Assembly: GCA_963709995.1 (NCBI GenBank)
Contig: CAVPYN010000001.1
Location: 186,001 to 250,000, forward strand
Direction of reading: 5' to 3'
DNA length: 64,000 nucleotides
Source of the DNA: JAUIIK01 sp963709995
GTDB lineage: Bacteria > Chloroflexota > Chloroflexia > Thermomicrobiales > CFX8
Position numbers and translations under genes: made by a program. Positions 51,835 to 61,008 of the stretch are shown here, in pieces; the first letter of the stretch is position 1, and each line of letters starts with the position of its first letter. Under the pieces are notes generated by a model, which did no database searches, had not been told where the DNA came from, and saw only the letters and a list, made by a program, of their open reading frames with translations.

Positions 51835-53211
51835 TCATCTCCGGATCCGGAAGGCTGCGACGGATTCGCGAAGACGTTCCGCAACGCCCGCGAGCCGGCT
51901 GACCGACTCGGCGGCTTCTCGTGTCGTGGCTGTCGTTGTGCGCGTGCTTTCGGACACGTCGCGCATCGTCACGGCGATCCGGTTTGCCACCGTCGCCTGC
52001 TCGTTCGTTGAAACGGAAATCTCCTCGATGAGCTCTGCCATGCGACTGACCACCGCGTCAATCTCGGTCAGGGTTGCGCCAGCTTCGTCGGCGAGTCGTG
52101 ATCCTTCGACCACCTCGCGGGTGCTGTTATCCATCGAGACGACCGCTTCACTCGTCTCGACTTGAATCGAGGTGACGAGATTGCCGATCTGCTGGGTCGC
52201 TTCACCGGCCCGCTCAGCCAGTCGCCGGACTTCTTCTGCGACGACCGCGAATCCTCGACCGTGTTCGCCCGCCATCGCGGCCTGGATGGCGGCGTTGAGC
52301 GCGAGCAAGTTCGTCTGGTTCGCGATTTCCTCAATCAAGGCGACGATCGAACCGATCTCCTGAGAGCTTTCGCCAAGCCGCTTGATCGTTCTCGACGTTC
52401 CCTGGACCTCCTGGCGGATACGCTGCATGCCTTCGATCGTCGCACGCACCGATTCCGCTCCACGTTGGGCGTTTCGACGCGCGTCACTCGCGACAGTCGC
52501 GCCAAGTGAGGCGTTCTCCGACACCTGGGCGATTGACACGGCCATCTCTTCAATCGACATTGCTGCTTCGGCGATTTGCCCTGCCTGCCGCTCTGAGGAC
52601 TCGGCCAGGGTCGACGATGATCGCGCGATGTCACCGGATGCCGCGGTCACTTCCGCGGTCGTCTGGTTTACGTTTGCGACAATGCCTCGCAGCTCGGAGA
52701 TCATGTAATTGAAGGAGTCGGCGACCGATCCGAGCGCGTCGGCCGTAACCGCCGCCTCGACAGTAAGGTCACCTTCAGCCGCGGCACTTACTTCGTCCAG
52801 CAGGGTGATGATCTGATCCTGGATGCGATCTTGATCCTCGCGTGTTTGAACGAGCGACGTCAGTTCATCGAGTGCCTGATTGAGGGCCAGCCCGGCATGA
52901 CTCGTCACATTGTCGCCGGAGATATGGACCCGGGCGGTCAGATTGCCCGCCTGAATCTCCTCGGTGACCTCCGCCAGTTCGGTCAACGGATCTAGGATGC
53001 TGCGCGCGACGAAGATCACCAGTGGGATGGCGATGACGGCTGCGACAAGCGCCCCTATTCCCAGCGCCAGAGAGGTGTTGCTGGAGCTCCCGCTGGCCAC
53101 GATGACGGCTGCGAGCAGGAATGCGCCAGGTGGAATTGCCGCGATGGCGACGAGTCGCTGGGTTTCGCTCAATCGCCCCAGGAACGATGCTGTGTTCTGA
53201 TCAGTAGACAT
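51835..53211 (-). CDS. methyl-accepting chemotaxis protein without a periplasmic sensor
   Basis: 458 residues. Two adjacent helices (about 17-35 and 38-65) have almost no periplasmic loop, then a HAMP domain and a signalling domain with the tip motif EIANQTNLLALNAAIQAAMAGEHGRGFAVVAEEVRRLAERA. It is likely to sense the membrane or cytoplasm, like PilJ-type or energy-sensing receptors. The C-terminus (RESVAAFRIRR) has no CheR-binding pentapeptide. It is in the chemosensory operon. Confidence 0.88.
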   Translation of the reverse strand: MSTDQNTASFLGRLSETQRLVAIAAIPPGAFLLAAVIVASGSSSNTSLALGIGALVAAVIAIPLVIFVARSILDPLTELAEVTEEIQAGNLTARVHISGDNVTSHAGLALNQALDELTSLVQTREDQDRIQDQIITLLDEVSAAAEGDLTVEAAVTADALGSVADSFNYMISELRGIVANVNQTTAEVTAASGDIARSSSTLAESSERQAGQIAEAAMSIEEMAVSIAQVSENASLGATVASDARRNAQRGAESVRATIEGMQRIRQEVQGTSRTIKRLGESSQEIGSIVALIEEIANQTNLLALNAAIQAAMAGEHGRGFAVVAEEVRRLAERAGEATQQIGNLVTSIQVETSEAVVSMDNSTREVVEGSRLADEAGATLTEIDAVVSRMAELIEEISVSTNEQATVANRIAVTMRDVSESTRTTTATTREAAESVSRLAGVAERLRESVAAFRIRR

Positions 53212-53247
53212 ATGCTGGTCTCCGTTTCACCAGACGATCCGGGCTGA

Positions 53248-55476
53248 CTAATCGTCGTCCGCGGCGCTTGCCGCTGCCAGGGTTCTCTCGTCGTCCTCGC
53301 CAAGGCGGAAGACGGCAACTGATTCACGCAATCGCTCGGCGAGTCGAGCCAGCATGGTGGCTGAATCGGCCGCTTCTTGCGTGCTTTCCGTAGATTCGGC
53401 GGTCGTGGAGGACACCACCCGCATCGATTGCGCGAGGACCACCGCTGTCGCCGCCTGTTCCTCGGCTTCTGTCGACATCGTGTCGATCAGCTCGCCAAGG
53501 CGATTGATGACCGCATCGATCTCTTCAAGCCGGGCGCCGGTGCGGGCTGCAAGATCCACGCCTTCGGCGACCTGCCGTGAGCCGATGGTCATCGCGGTTA
53601 CCGCTTCATCTGTGTCAGCCTGAATCGTGTTGACCATAGATTCGATCTGGCGGGTTGCCGTAGCGGCGCGCTCAGCCAGCTTGCGAACTTCTTCCGCAAC
53701 CACCGCGAAGCCGCGTCCATGCTCGCCAGCCCGGGCCGCCTGAATCGATGCGTTGAGCGCCAGTGTGTTCGTCTGCCGGGCGATCTGGCTGATGAACTGG
53801 ACTGTTTGACCGATCTCCTGTGAGCTTTCGCCGAGACGGGTGACGGTGCGGCCTGCCTCCTGGATCTGATCCCGCATTTCCTGAAGGGCTGCGATCGTTT
53901 CCTGCATCGCCTGGGCGCCAGCTTCAGCGTTACCGCGAGCCTCCAACGCAACCGATGATGAAAGACGCGCATTCTCGGTGACGTGCTGGATCGACAGCAC
54001 CATCTCGTCCAGCGCCCCGGCGGTTTCTGAAATACGGCGGGAGTTGGACGTCGAGACCAACGCAAGATCATTGGATCGCTCCGCAATGGTCGTCGAGGCG
54101 GAGGTTACCGCGTTAGTTGTTTCGTTCACATTCGAAACGATCTGTCGGAGCTGGCGAACCATATAGTTGAACGAAGCAGCGATGGATCCCAGCGTCTGGT
54201 CTCCGATGCTCTCCGGGTCGGTTTCCACGGTCAAGTCGCCACGGGCGACGTCCGACACCTCAACGAGCAGGCGTGACACTTCTCGTTGAATCTCGTCGCG
54301 TTCCTCACGAGTCTGAATGAGACCGGTGACCTCGTCGAGCATGAGGTTGAATGATTCCGCCGTCGTACTGACTTCAGCTGGTCCGGAAACATCGGCGCGC
54401 GCAGAGAAGTTGCCAGCCGCGACGTCTCGGGCGACATCAGCAAGTCTCCGGATTGGGCGGACCAGGAACTGGGATAGGAAGATCGCCGCGATAACCGCCA
54501 GCGCCGCAACGACCAGGCCAATTATGAAGGCAAGATTCTGACTGTCGCTGATCGGTTCGAGAACGACCGCCGTCGGGGTCGATACCGTCACTGCCCAGTC
54601 TAGGATCGCAACCCGGTTTGAGGGTTCGATTGAACCGTAGGCGACGTAGCTCTCTTCGGCGACGCCGCCGGGCTGGGTGAAGTCTTCAACAACCACCCCT
54701 GACTCTCCGACGATCGCTTGCTGGACGGCGTCCGACTGATTGACCTCCATAACGCCGGCCTGGGACGGATCGGAGCTACCGATCACGAAACCGTTGGAGT
54801 CGTAGACACTGATGTTGAGACCTTCCTGGCCGGTCAATCCGAACAGGAACTGGTTGAGATCAGTAACAGGCCAGGCGATGCGGGTGATGCCCACGAATAC
54901 GTCGCCTTCAGCGTAAGTTGGAGCGGCGATCGAGATCACGAATTCGCCGGTGATCGGGTCCGGGCCGACGTCACCAACGAATGCCTGCCCGTTCTCGAGA
55001 GCCGCCGTGCGCTGAAAATACTGCTCCTCGGATTGGTTCGGATATGCATTCGGGTCGTCATAGCCGACCAGTACGCGGCCAGTTGGCGAGACGATGATAA
55101 TGTCGCTGGCATAATCCCAGATGGCCCCGTGCGCGGCGACAAACTCCTCGCGCTGCCTGAGGTCGGCGGAGTTGAAATATAGAAACTCGTTCGTCGCCAT
55201 CAGGATAGCGTTGGAGGCGTGGTCGTTGACGAGTTCGTCGAGGGTCGTCTGGAGCGCGAGTGCCTGATTTGTGACGCCACGTTCCGCTTCATCTTCGAGT
55301 GAAGCCGAAGTATTCCGGTTGAGGAAGAACCCCAGCACGAAAATGGGCACGACCGCGAGCAGGACTGCCGCGATCATGAGTTGCCAGCGTAGACTCATTC
55401 TCGAGCGAGGGGCGCGGTTCTTTTGGGTCTCGAGTAGTCCATCTTTCTGAGGATCACCCGGAAGATCGGTGCTCAC
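53248..55476 (-). CDS. methyl-accepting chemotaxis protein with double-Cache sensor
   Basis: 742 residues. One helix (about 30-50), then a periplasmic sensor of about 260 residues (YFQRTAALENGQAFVGDVG, GEFVISIAAPTY, ITRIAWPVTDLNQFLFGL: a dCache_1 pattern), a second helix (about 310-335), HAMP, and a signalling tip with ARQTNTLALNASIQAARAGEHGRGFAVVAEEV. dCache domains bind amino acids, carboxylates or polyamines. The ATG overlaps the cheW stop by 4 bases. It lies 36 bp ahead of the second receptor. Confidence 0.9.
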   Translation of the reverse strand: MSTDLPGDPQKDGLLETQKNRAPRSRMSLRWQLMIAAVLLAVVPIFVLGFFLNRNTSASLEDEAERGVTNQALALQTTLDELVNDHASNAILMATNEFLYFNSADLRQREEFVAAHGAIWDYASDIIIVSPTGRVLVGYDDPNAYPNQSEEQYFQRTAALENGQAFVGDVGPDPITGEFVISIAAPTYAEGDVFVGITRIAWPVTDLNQFLFGLTGQEGLNISVYDSNGFVIGSSDPSQAGVMEVNQSDAVQQAIVGESGVVVEDFTQPGGVAEESYVAYGSIEPSNRVAILDWAVTVSTPTAVVLEPISDSQNLAFIIGLVVAALAVIAAIFLSQFLVRPIRRLADVARDVAAGNFSARADVSGPAEVSTTAESFNLMLDEVTGLIQTREERDEIQREVSRLLVEVSDVARGDLTVETDPESIGDQTLGSIAASFNYMVRQLRQIVSNVNETTNAVTSASTTIAERSNDLALVSTSNSRRISETAGALDEMVLSIQHVTENARLSSSVALEARGNAEAGAQAMQETIAALQEMRDQIQEAGRTVTRLGESSQEIGQTVQFISQIARQTNTLALNASIQAARAGEHGRGFAVVAEEVRKLAERAATATRQIESMVNTIQADTDEAVTAMTIGSRQVAEGVDLAARTGARLEEIDAVINRLGELIDTMSTEAEEQAATAVVLAQSMRVVSSTTAESTESTQEAADSATMLARLAERLRESVAVFRLGEDDERTLAAASAADDD

Positions 55477-56048
55477 GTGGCGCTCCTTTCTTGTGTCAAG
55501 GTAGCTTTGCCAGGGTGCCGGCCCCCGACAGTCGCTCTTGAAAGATCATCCGGGCGAAAGGCTGAGCGCTCGGCATCGCTCAACAACCGGTGCAAATCGA
55601 GAATGCTGATGAATCTGTCGCCTTCGCGGAAGATTGCTGTGACGAATTCCGCAACTCGCCCCGGCATCTCATCGACTACTTCCGGTGCGAGAGGATCGGC
55701 AAGGCGGCGCATACCCCGCAGGCGGTCGACGACGAGCGCGACCGGGTCGTGTCGATCGACGACGATCAGGCGGGCGACGGACGTCCTCTGCCACACGCCA
55801 ATATCGAGGAGGCTTGCCGGGTCTATCAGGGTCAGAACCGTTCCTCGCAGATTCACCACCCCGTGCAGCCAGTCCTGGGTGTGCGGTACCGGCGCGATGT
55901 TCGGAACCTGCTCGACCTCGAGAATGTCGCTAATCTGGATTCCATACGGTTCTCCAGCGAGATCGACGACGATGAATTGCTCGCCAGCAACAAGCGACTG
56001 GAGTTGCGCTCCGCTGGCTGCAAGTTCGATTGCGCTATGTTGGGTCAT
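55473..56048 (-). CDS. cheW: CheW adaptor
   Basis: 191 residues. GEQFIVVDLAGEPYGIQISDILEVEQVPNIAPVPHTQDWLHGVVNLRGTVLTLIDP is a typical CheW beginning, and VVDRLRGMRRLADPLAP follows. It couples the two receptors to CheA. The C-terminal tail of about 40 residues is longer than usual. Overlaps its neighbours on both sides by 4 bases. Confidence 0.9.
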   Translation of the reverse strand: MTQHSAIELAASGAQLQSLVAGEQFIVVDLAGEPYGIQISDILEVEQVPNIAPVPHTQDWLHGVVNLRGTVLTLIDPASLLDIGVWQRTSVARLIVVDRHDPVALVVDRLRGMRRLADPLAPEVVDEMPGRVAEFVTAIFREGDRFISILDLHRLLSDAERSAFRPDDLSRATVGGRHPGKATLTQERSAT

Positions 56049-56428
56049 ACACGGCTCGCTTCTCTGGCTCGGATATTGCGCTGCACGGCGGCTACCAGAT
56101 CGTCAGTTTGAAAGGGCTTGGTGATGTATTCGGTTGCACCCTGCTTCATACCCCAGAAACGGTCGGCCTCCTGGTCCTTCGAGGTGACCATGAGGATCGG
56201 GAGGTCTGTCCAGCGCGCATCGCGCCTGATCTGACGACAGAGTTGGAAACCGTTCTTCCCCGGCAAGATGACATCCAGAACCAGAAGGTCGAAATCGTCG
56301 TGCTCCAGCTGCAGTAGCCCGTCGTCGCCGTCTGCGCTCAGAACAACCTGATAGCCAGCCGACTCAAGTGACTGGCGAATCGCGATCTGCTCGGTTGGGC
56401 TATCGTCAACTACGAGGATCCGGCGCAT
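56045..56428 (-). CDS. single-domain response regulator (CheY/PilH-like)
   Basis: 127 residues. Receiver domain with ILVVDDSPTEQIAIRQ, phospho-Asp in LLVLDVILPGKNGFQ, the T/S in MVTSKD and Lys in ITKPFQ. No output domain. Possible targets are a pilus motor, a phosphate sink for the hybrid CheA, or another pathway. The fixed position between the unknown 399-aa gene and cheW shows it belongs to this system. Confidence 0.9.
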   Translation of the reverse strand: MRRILVVDDSPTEQIAIRQSLESAGYQVVLSADGDDGLLQLEHDDFDLLVLDVILPGKNGFQLCRQIRRDARWTDLPILMVTSKDQEADRFWGMKQGATEYITKPFQTDDLVAAVQRNIRAREASRV

Positions 56429-56473
56429 CTCGACTGGTTCCCTTCAACGATTCGATGCGTGTGTTCCACGTTG

Positions 56474-57673
56474 TTATCGAACCGTACTGCCATGAGCGTA
56501 GGAGGCGAATGGGCTGATGGTCCCGGCTTCTACCGCACGTCGTTCCTGTCTCCACCCGCGTACCCGCGAACGGCATTCGAGCAGGAGATCCGACAACGCT
56601 TCCTTCAACGCGGTCGCCGACAGTTTGTCCGCTGTCGACAACCAGGTCAGTTGCTGTTCGACGGACGCTTCAAGCGCAAGGACCAGCGCATCCGCGGCGG
56701 CCAGCCAGGCATCCGGTATTGCCGCCATCTCCAGGGTAGTGACCAGGCCCGTCGTATCGACCGCGCGCCGTTCGACGTTCCAGTGCGTTTCAAGCAGCGG
56801 ATGTGCGGGAGGGTCGACGCTGAGAGCCGCCTGGTCATCACATATCAGCGTGAGCGCCTCCTGATAGGCGTCAATCAACACATACACCAGCGCGCTCGGT
56901 GCATCTTCGCTGCCGATGCCGGTAATGCCATTCTCAAACTCCGACAGGAGCGAGATCATCGCCATCTCTGTTTCGGCCACATCGATATCGGATTCACTGG
57001 TGAGATAGCTTGTTGAGTCGAAGCTGATGACCTCTTCCAGTTCCGGATTGCGAAAGCCGGGGTGGAGGGAAATCTCCAATTCATCCAGATGGAGCAGCGC
57101 GATCGCGTCATCGATCGTGCCTTTAAGGCCAGAATCGTCGGAGCCGTAGCAGCCGATGATGTTGCCATCGACCAGCAAGAGCGTTGCCCAGAGAACGTCC
57201 AGATAGCGTACGACGATCGATCCGGTAAACTCGGCGTCAAGCTGCCGGGAGAGCAGCGCCTTGAGCTGGGGCCTGGGATCATCAAGCACTTCTCGCGTTG
57301 CCGGTTCGCCAAAGAGACCCGATAGCGCTGCCGGAGCCCCCGGAGGAAGGTGATAGGTCATGGCGAAGAAATCGGTCGGGCCTTCGCTGCGGAGCGTGGC
57401 CAGCGCCTCGGGGACGTTCTCGACATCTGGACCGCGAATCACCGCCGCGGTCAATGGAGCATGCTCGCCATAGAGGACGATGATCGTTCGTCCACTACCG
57501 GCAATGACCGCATAGCCGTCAGTGTCACCGTTGATGACCCCGCGCAGCCAGCGCATGATGACCGACCGAGTGACCGACTGTGCCCGGTTGGCCATCGTTT
57601 CCGGAAGCGTTACCGGGGCCTGCGATGACAGAGCGTTGCCGCTGTATGACGGGGCGAAGCCTTGTGTCGTCAT
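56474..57673 (-). CDS. unknown protein of the chemosensory operon, 399 aa
   Basis: No family is recognised with confidence. The N-terminal half has two stretches with the rhythm of PATAN/DUF4388-like modules: RGVINGDTDGYAVIAGSGR...IIVLYGEHAP (about 44-74) and FTGSIVVRYLDVLWATLLLVDGNIIGCYG (about 147-176). The second half is helical (LLSEFENGITGIGSEDAPSAL; ALTLICDDQAAL; WLAAADALVLALEASV). No signal or membrane helix. Its stop overlaps nothing, but its start overlaps the upstream REC stop (ATGA), so it is tightly coupled. It may be the output or scaffold of the pathway. Confidence 0.6.
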   Translation of the reverse strand: MTTQGFAPSYSGNALSSQAPVTLPETMANRAQSVTRSVIMRWLRGVINGDTDGYAVIAGSGRTIIVLYGEHAPLTAAVIRGPDVENVPEALATLRSEGPTDFFAMTYHLPPGAPAALSGLFGEPATREVLDDPRPQLKALLSRQLDAEFTGSIVVRYLDVLWATLLLVDGNIIGCYGSDDSGLKGTIDDAIALLHLDELEISLHPGFRNPELEEVISFDSTSYLTSESDIDVAETEMAMISLLSEFENGITGIGSEDAPSALVYVLIDAYQEALTLICDDQAALSVDPPAHPLLETHWNVERRAVDTTGLVTTLEMAAIPDAWLAAADALVLALEASVEQQLTWLSTADKLSATALKEALSDLLLECRSRVRGWRQERRAVEAGTISPFASYAHGSTVR

Positions 57674-58071
57674 ACGACTCGCGCCCCGGTTCGTTCGACC
57701 AGTACCTGCTTGACGATTGATGTCAGTTGGTTCGGCTTGAAAGGCTTTGTCAGGTAGGCGTCGACGCCAGCATCCATGCCGGTCTGCCGGTCCGCCTCGC
57801 TCTCTCGGCCGCTGAGGATGATGATTGGAATCTCCGCATAGTCAGGATGATTGCGGACGGCGCGGCAGAGCTGGAAGCCATCCAGCGAAAGGAGCATGAC
57901 ATCGAGCAGGATCAGGTCTGGCCTGGTTTCAGCGAGGGTGGCGAGGGCGGAAATGCCCGAAACGGCGCTGATGACCGAGTAACCAGACCGACGAAGGGTC
58001 AATTCGACCAGCTTCCGAACGCTGGCGCTGTCATCTACGATGAGGATCGTGGACTCTTGATCGTGCATCAT
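57670..58071 (-). CDS. single-domain response regulator, first gene of the operon
   Basis: 133 residues from the ATG at 58071 (an upstream in-frame start at 58191 would add 40 atypical residues). Receiver domain: TILIVDDSASVRKLVELTLRRSG, phospho-Asp in LILLDVMLLSLDGFQ, IILSGRES and YLTKPFKPNQL. With the other single REC and the REC of CheA there are three receivers, as in PilG/PilH systems. Overlaps the next gene by 4 bases. Confidence 0.88.
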   Translation of the reverse strand: MMHDQESTILIVDDSASVRKLVELTLRRSGYSVISAVSGISALATLAETRPDLILLDVMLLSLDGFQLCRAVRNHPDYAEIPIIILSGRESEADRQTGMDAGVDAYLTKPFKPNQLTSIVKQVLVERTGARVV

Positions 58072-58237
58072 TCCATTCTCACCGGAAGAGAAGCGGCCGC
58101 TACGTTCGTATGATAAGAACGGGCTACTTATTCGACATCTGCTAAAAGTACCGGCCGCCAGGGAGACCAGAGGCGAATAGTCTGAATTCACCGTGACCGG
58201 GCTACCTGCATTCTGAGATATGGGGAAGGACGTCGCT

Positions 58238-58594
58238 ATGGGAAATCAGGAGGGGATGTCGTGGAAAGACGTCCCGATCGAGGACGTATTCGAGGGTATC
58301 GCCCGTCAAACGGTGGCTGGCGAGAGTTTCACCCTCGTGCGCTACACCTACCAGCCGGGCAGCGTGTTTCCCGAACATTCCCATCCCGAGGAGCAGTTCA
58401 CGATTGTCCACTCCGGAGCGATCGAGTTCACGGTCGGTGGCGAAACGCTCTTGCTAAAGGAAGGCATGTTCGCAACGATCCCGCCCGGTGTCCCTCACGG
58501 CGCCCGCATCATCGGGGACCAAGCCGTCGTCACTGACAACTACATTGCCAGCGCGACGAGAACCGGGCTGCGCTGGACGGCGGATTCGAGCTAG
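58238..58594 (+). CDS. cupin-domain protein
   Basis: 118 residues from the ATG at 58238, which has GGGGAAGGA upstream; an earlier ATG at 58220 is possible. Single conserved cupin: YQPGSVFPEHSHPEEQFTIVHSGAIEF and IPPGVPHGARI, giving the metal set His-His-Glu-His. Such small cupins bind a metal and a small acid or act as isomerases/dioxygenases; the substrate is unknown. It is divergent from the chemosensory operon. Confidence 0.8.
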   Translation: MGNQEGMSWKDVPIEDVFEGIARQTVAGESFTLVRYTYQPGSVFPEHSHPEEQFTIVHSGAIEFTVGGETLLLKEGMFATIPPGVPHGARIIGDQAVVTDNYIASATRTGLRWTADSS

Positions 58595-58733
58595 CGCTTG
58601 CATCGTTCATATTGGTCCTCGTCGCGCTTGTTACTCTATTGGATTCCGATGAATGCAGGTCCGCGAGCAATCTATCGACGTCGACTTCGCTATGGCACCT
58701 AATGGGGCATCCTGGGCTCATTGTCGGCGGCGC

Positions 58734-59705
58734 TTAGCCAGCCGAGAGCATTGCCTGAGCTTCGTCCCGCACCCACTCCTTGAGATGATCCGGACGGACG
58801 ATCTCGACCTGGCGGCCGTAGCGGAAGACCCAGCGGCGGAACTCGGGCGTGATCTGGATCTTGACGGTGAAGCGGAGCCGCTCGCCGGGTAGCCATTCAA
58901 CCTGCTGCGAGGCGTGCCAGTGCTCCTCGGCGACCCAACGCGCAGCAGGTTGGTCGAAGCGCAGTTCCACCGTATCAACTGGTTGATCGAGGCCGCGGAT
59001 CAAGCCCCAGCCCTCCCCGAGAAACGCCGCCAGGTCGAACTCGGGATCGGGCTCGAAGGTGGTTCGCAACGTCTCGACCTCGTCGATCCGGTCCAGCTTG
59101 AAGACGCGTATATCCTCGCGTAGATGGCAGTAGCCCACCAGATGCCAGGAGCGGAGATAGGGCACGACGGCGTAGGGATCGACGACCCGCTCGCTTTCCG
59201 CGCCGGCACGCGATGCAGCCGAGTACTGGAGACGCAGTTGTCGCCTCGTTGACATCGCATGGCTGATCGCCGTCAGGAGATACTGCCTGCGGTCGTCTTG
59301 CGGGACGACTGGCGCCGTATTTCCCAGCCGTTCGACCATCTCCCGCAGCTCCTCGGGGATGACCGCGTTGAGGCGGGCAATCGCGGCGGCGAGATCTCCC
59401 TGCGAGATGCCGCTCAGCTGCCGGGCCGATTGCGCCGCGAGGATCAACGCCAGCGCTTCCGGCAGCGAGTAGCTGACCGCGGGCAGGCTTGGGAGGCTGG
59501 TGAAGTAGTAACCCTCTCCGCGCGACGACCGCAGGTCGAACCGCAATCCGTGGCGGATGATCTGGATGTCCTGGGTGATCATCCGCTCGCTGATCTCGAA
59601 CTCCGCCGCCAGCGCCGCGCGGGTCCAGCGTCGTGGCTCGCGACTGACCAGCCAGACCAGCTCGAGAATCCGAGCGATTCGGGTTGTTTCGGGGTATCGT
59701 GCCAT
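58734..59705 (-). CDS. WYL-domain transcriptional regulator
   Basis: 323 residues. N-terminal winged helix (RIARILELVWLVSREPRRWTRAALAAEF with SERMITQDIQIIRHG) followed by a WYL domain: LRLQYSAASRAGAESERVVDPYAVVPYLRSWHLVGYCHLREDIRVFKLDRI, and a WCX C-terminal extension. WYL regulators sense nucleic-acid or nucleotide ligands and control DNA repair, stress or defence genes. The preceding unknown gene ends 6 bp upstream, so the two form an operon. Confidence 0.87.
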   Translation of the reverse strand: MARYPETTRIARILELVWLVSREPRRWTRAALAAEFEISERMITQDIQIIRHGLRFDLRSSRGEGYYFTSLPSLPAVSYSLPEALALILAAQSARQLSGISQGDLAAAIARLNAVIPEELREMVERLGNTAPVVPQDDRRQYLLTAISHAMSTRRQLRLQYSAASRAGAESERVVDPYAVVPYLRSWHLVGYCHLREDIRVFKLDRIDEVETLRTTFEPDPEFDLAAFLGEGWGLIRGLDQPVDTVELRFDQPAARWVAEEHWHASQQVEWLPGERLRFTVKIQITPEFRRWVFRYGRQVEIVRPDHLKEWVRDEAQAMLSAG

Positions 59706-59711
59706 GAGATC

Positions 59712-60575
59712 CTACTTCTCTTGCCCGTGACCTGGCCGCTTCGCGACACTGTCGGATTTGATCGCAGCTGTAAGCCCGGAAACCAGCAACCTTGCCATTG
59801 CCCGCTGGCCCAGGAACTGGCCGAGCATGAGGTCAGGGTACGAATTGCCGACATGGCGAAAGCGCGGCACGTCGCGGAGCGGTCGCCGCTCGACGCTGGT
59901 GAGCAACTCCGGGTGTGGGACCTGTAGCCAGTGAGGAACACTATGGAGGATGCCTCCCCTTCCGGCCCGGGTTAGCACGGCAAGCGCTTCCCCGGACAGG
60001 CGGTCGACCGCCATCACCGTCTCGCCAGCGTCCCCAAGCGTCGCCGGGTCGATTGGCAGGTGCCCAGGATCGAGCCAGACCGGAGCAATCGTTGGATCGT
60101 CGTCGCATCCGGTTGTGGACAGCCGGGCGCGAGTCTGTGGCCGTCCTCGCCGGTGGCCGAGCGACGCTACAATACCGGGAAGCCGGGCCGCGCGGTCGCT
60201 GGAGACGAGCACCCCTTTGCGCTCCAGGAAAGCGCAAGTGTCGATGCGATCCAGGCGTGTGTGGCGGTGGGGGCAGCCGATGGCGACCAGCCGGAGATCT
60301 GTCTCTCCCAGATCCTCGCTGGCGATTCCCCGTGTCTCGAAGCCGAGAGCACCAAATAGCAACGCGACGTCATCGAAGTGGCTGTCGATGATTCCGATTG
60401 TCGGACCGAGCGCATCCCTCAATCGGGACAACTTGCGGCGTTCGTTTTCGCTGAAGCTAGCAATCGCTGCTTGCAGGGTGTATTGAGCGGGACTGGCTCC
60501 TCGCATGGGGAGTCCATTAACCAGAATCGGTAGCTGGCCATGCTCCTCGCTCATCGTCTCGTTAATATGCTGCAC
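59712..60575 (-). CDS. hypothetical protein, partner of the WYL regulator
   Basis: 287 residues starting with GTG at 60575, 11 bases after GAGGAG. The central part (GIIDSHFDDVALLFGALGFE, TDLRLVAIGCPHRH, FLERKGVLVSSDRAARLP) alternates strands and helices as in a glutamine-amidotransferase-like (flavodoxin-like) fold. The C-terminal half has GRGGILHSVPHWLQVPHPEL. The nucleophile elbow of real amidotransferases is not obvious; CPHRH holds one Cys. Function unknown; the tight link to the WYL gene suggests common regulation. Confidence 0.65.
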   Translation of the reverse strand: MQHINETMSEEHGQLPILVNGLPMRGASPAQYTLQAAIASFSENERRKLSRLRDALGPTIGIIDSHFDDVALLFGALGFETRGIASEDLGETDLRLVAIGCPHRHTRLDRIDTCAFLERKGVLVSSDRAARLPGIVASLGHRRGRPQTRARLSTTGCDDDPTIAPVWLDPGHLPIDPATLGDAGETVMAVDRLSGEALAVLTRAGRGGILHSVPHWLQVPHPELLTSVERRPLRDVPRFRHVGNSYPDLMLGQFLGQRAMARLLVSGLTAAIKSDSVAKRPGHGQEK

Positions 60576-60688
60576 GACCGGTGGCTCTCCTCACGCTATC
60601 CACCGGCAACCGGTGGGAGTCGTCTCATTTCCAGTATGGAAGATGAACGGGAAGGGAGTGCTTCCCGTAGGAGAAGGGATCGGTTGAA

Positions 60689-60817
60689 TTAGCGCAACGT
60701 TCGCCAGCGCTGGGGGGAATTGATGTTGAGGATATGCATAATCGCACGGACCAGCAAATAGGCGGGTAGGAGACTACAGAATACCCCGAACGCCAGCCAC
60801 CAGTGTTGCGGTTCCAT
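60689..60817 (-). CDS. 42-aa single-pass membrane protein
   Basis: MEPQHWWLAFGVFCSLLPAY starts at 60817 behind AAGGCAGGAC, continues through one hydrophobic helix (LAFGVFCSLLPAYLLVRAIM) and ends in a short basic tail (QRWRTLR). The RBS, helix and basic tail argue for a real small inner-membrane protein. It lies alone, with no gene within 110 bp on either side. Function unknown. Confidence 0.55.
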   Translation of the reverse strand: MEPQHWWLAFGVFCSLLPAYLLVRAIMHILNINSPQRWRTLR

Positions 60818-61008
60818 TTGTCCTGCCTTCGTTCGCTCGATACTGACCGCGGACTCACCAATGCCGGTTGGTATCCTTGTCGTAAGATCCCGGACGCCAC
60901 ATATCTTACCGTAGGGTGCAGATCTATGGCGTTCCTTCTAACGTACATTGTGGAGAACGACCGGCGTCATTTCCGGTCTTGATCTGAACGAAACGGCTGC
61001 GAGCAGAC

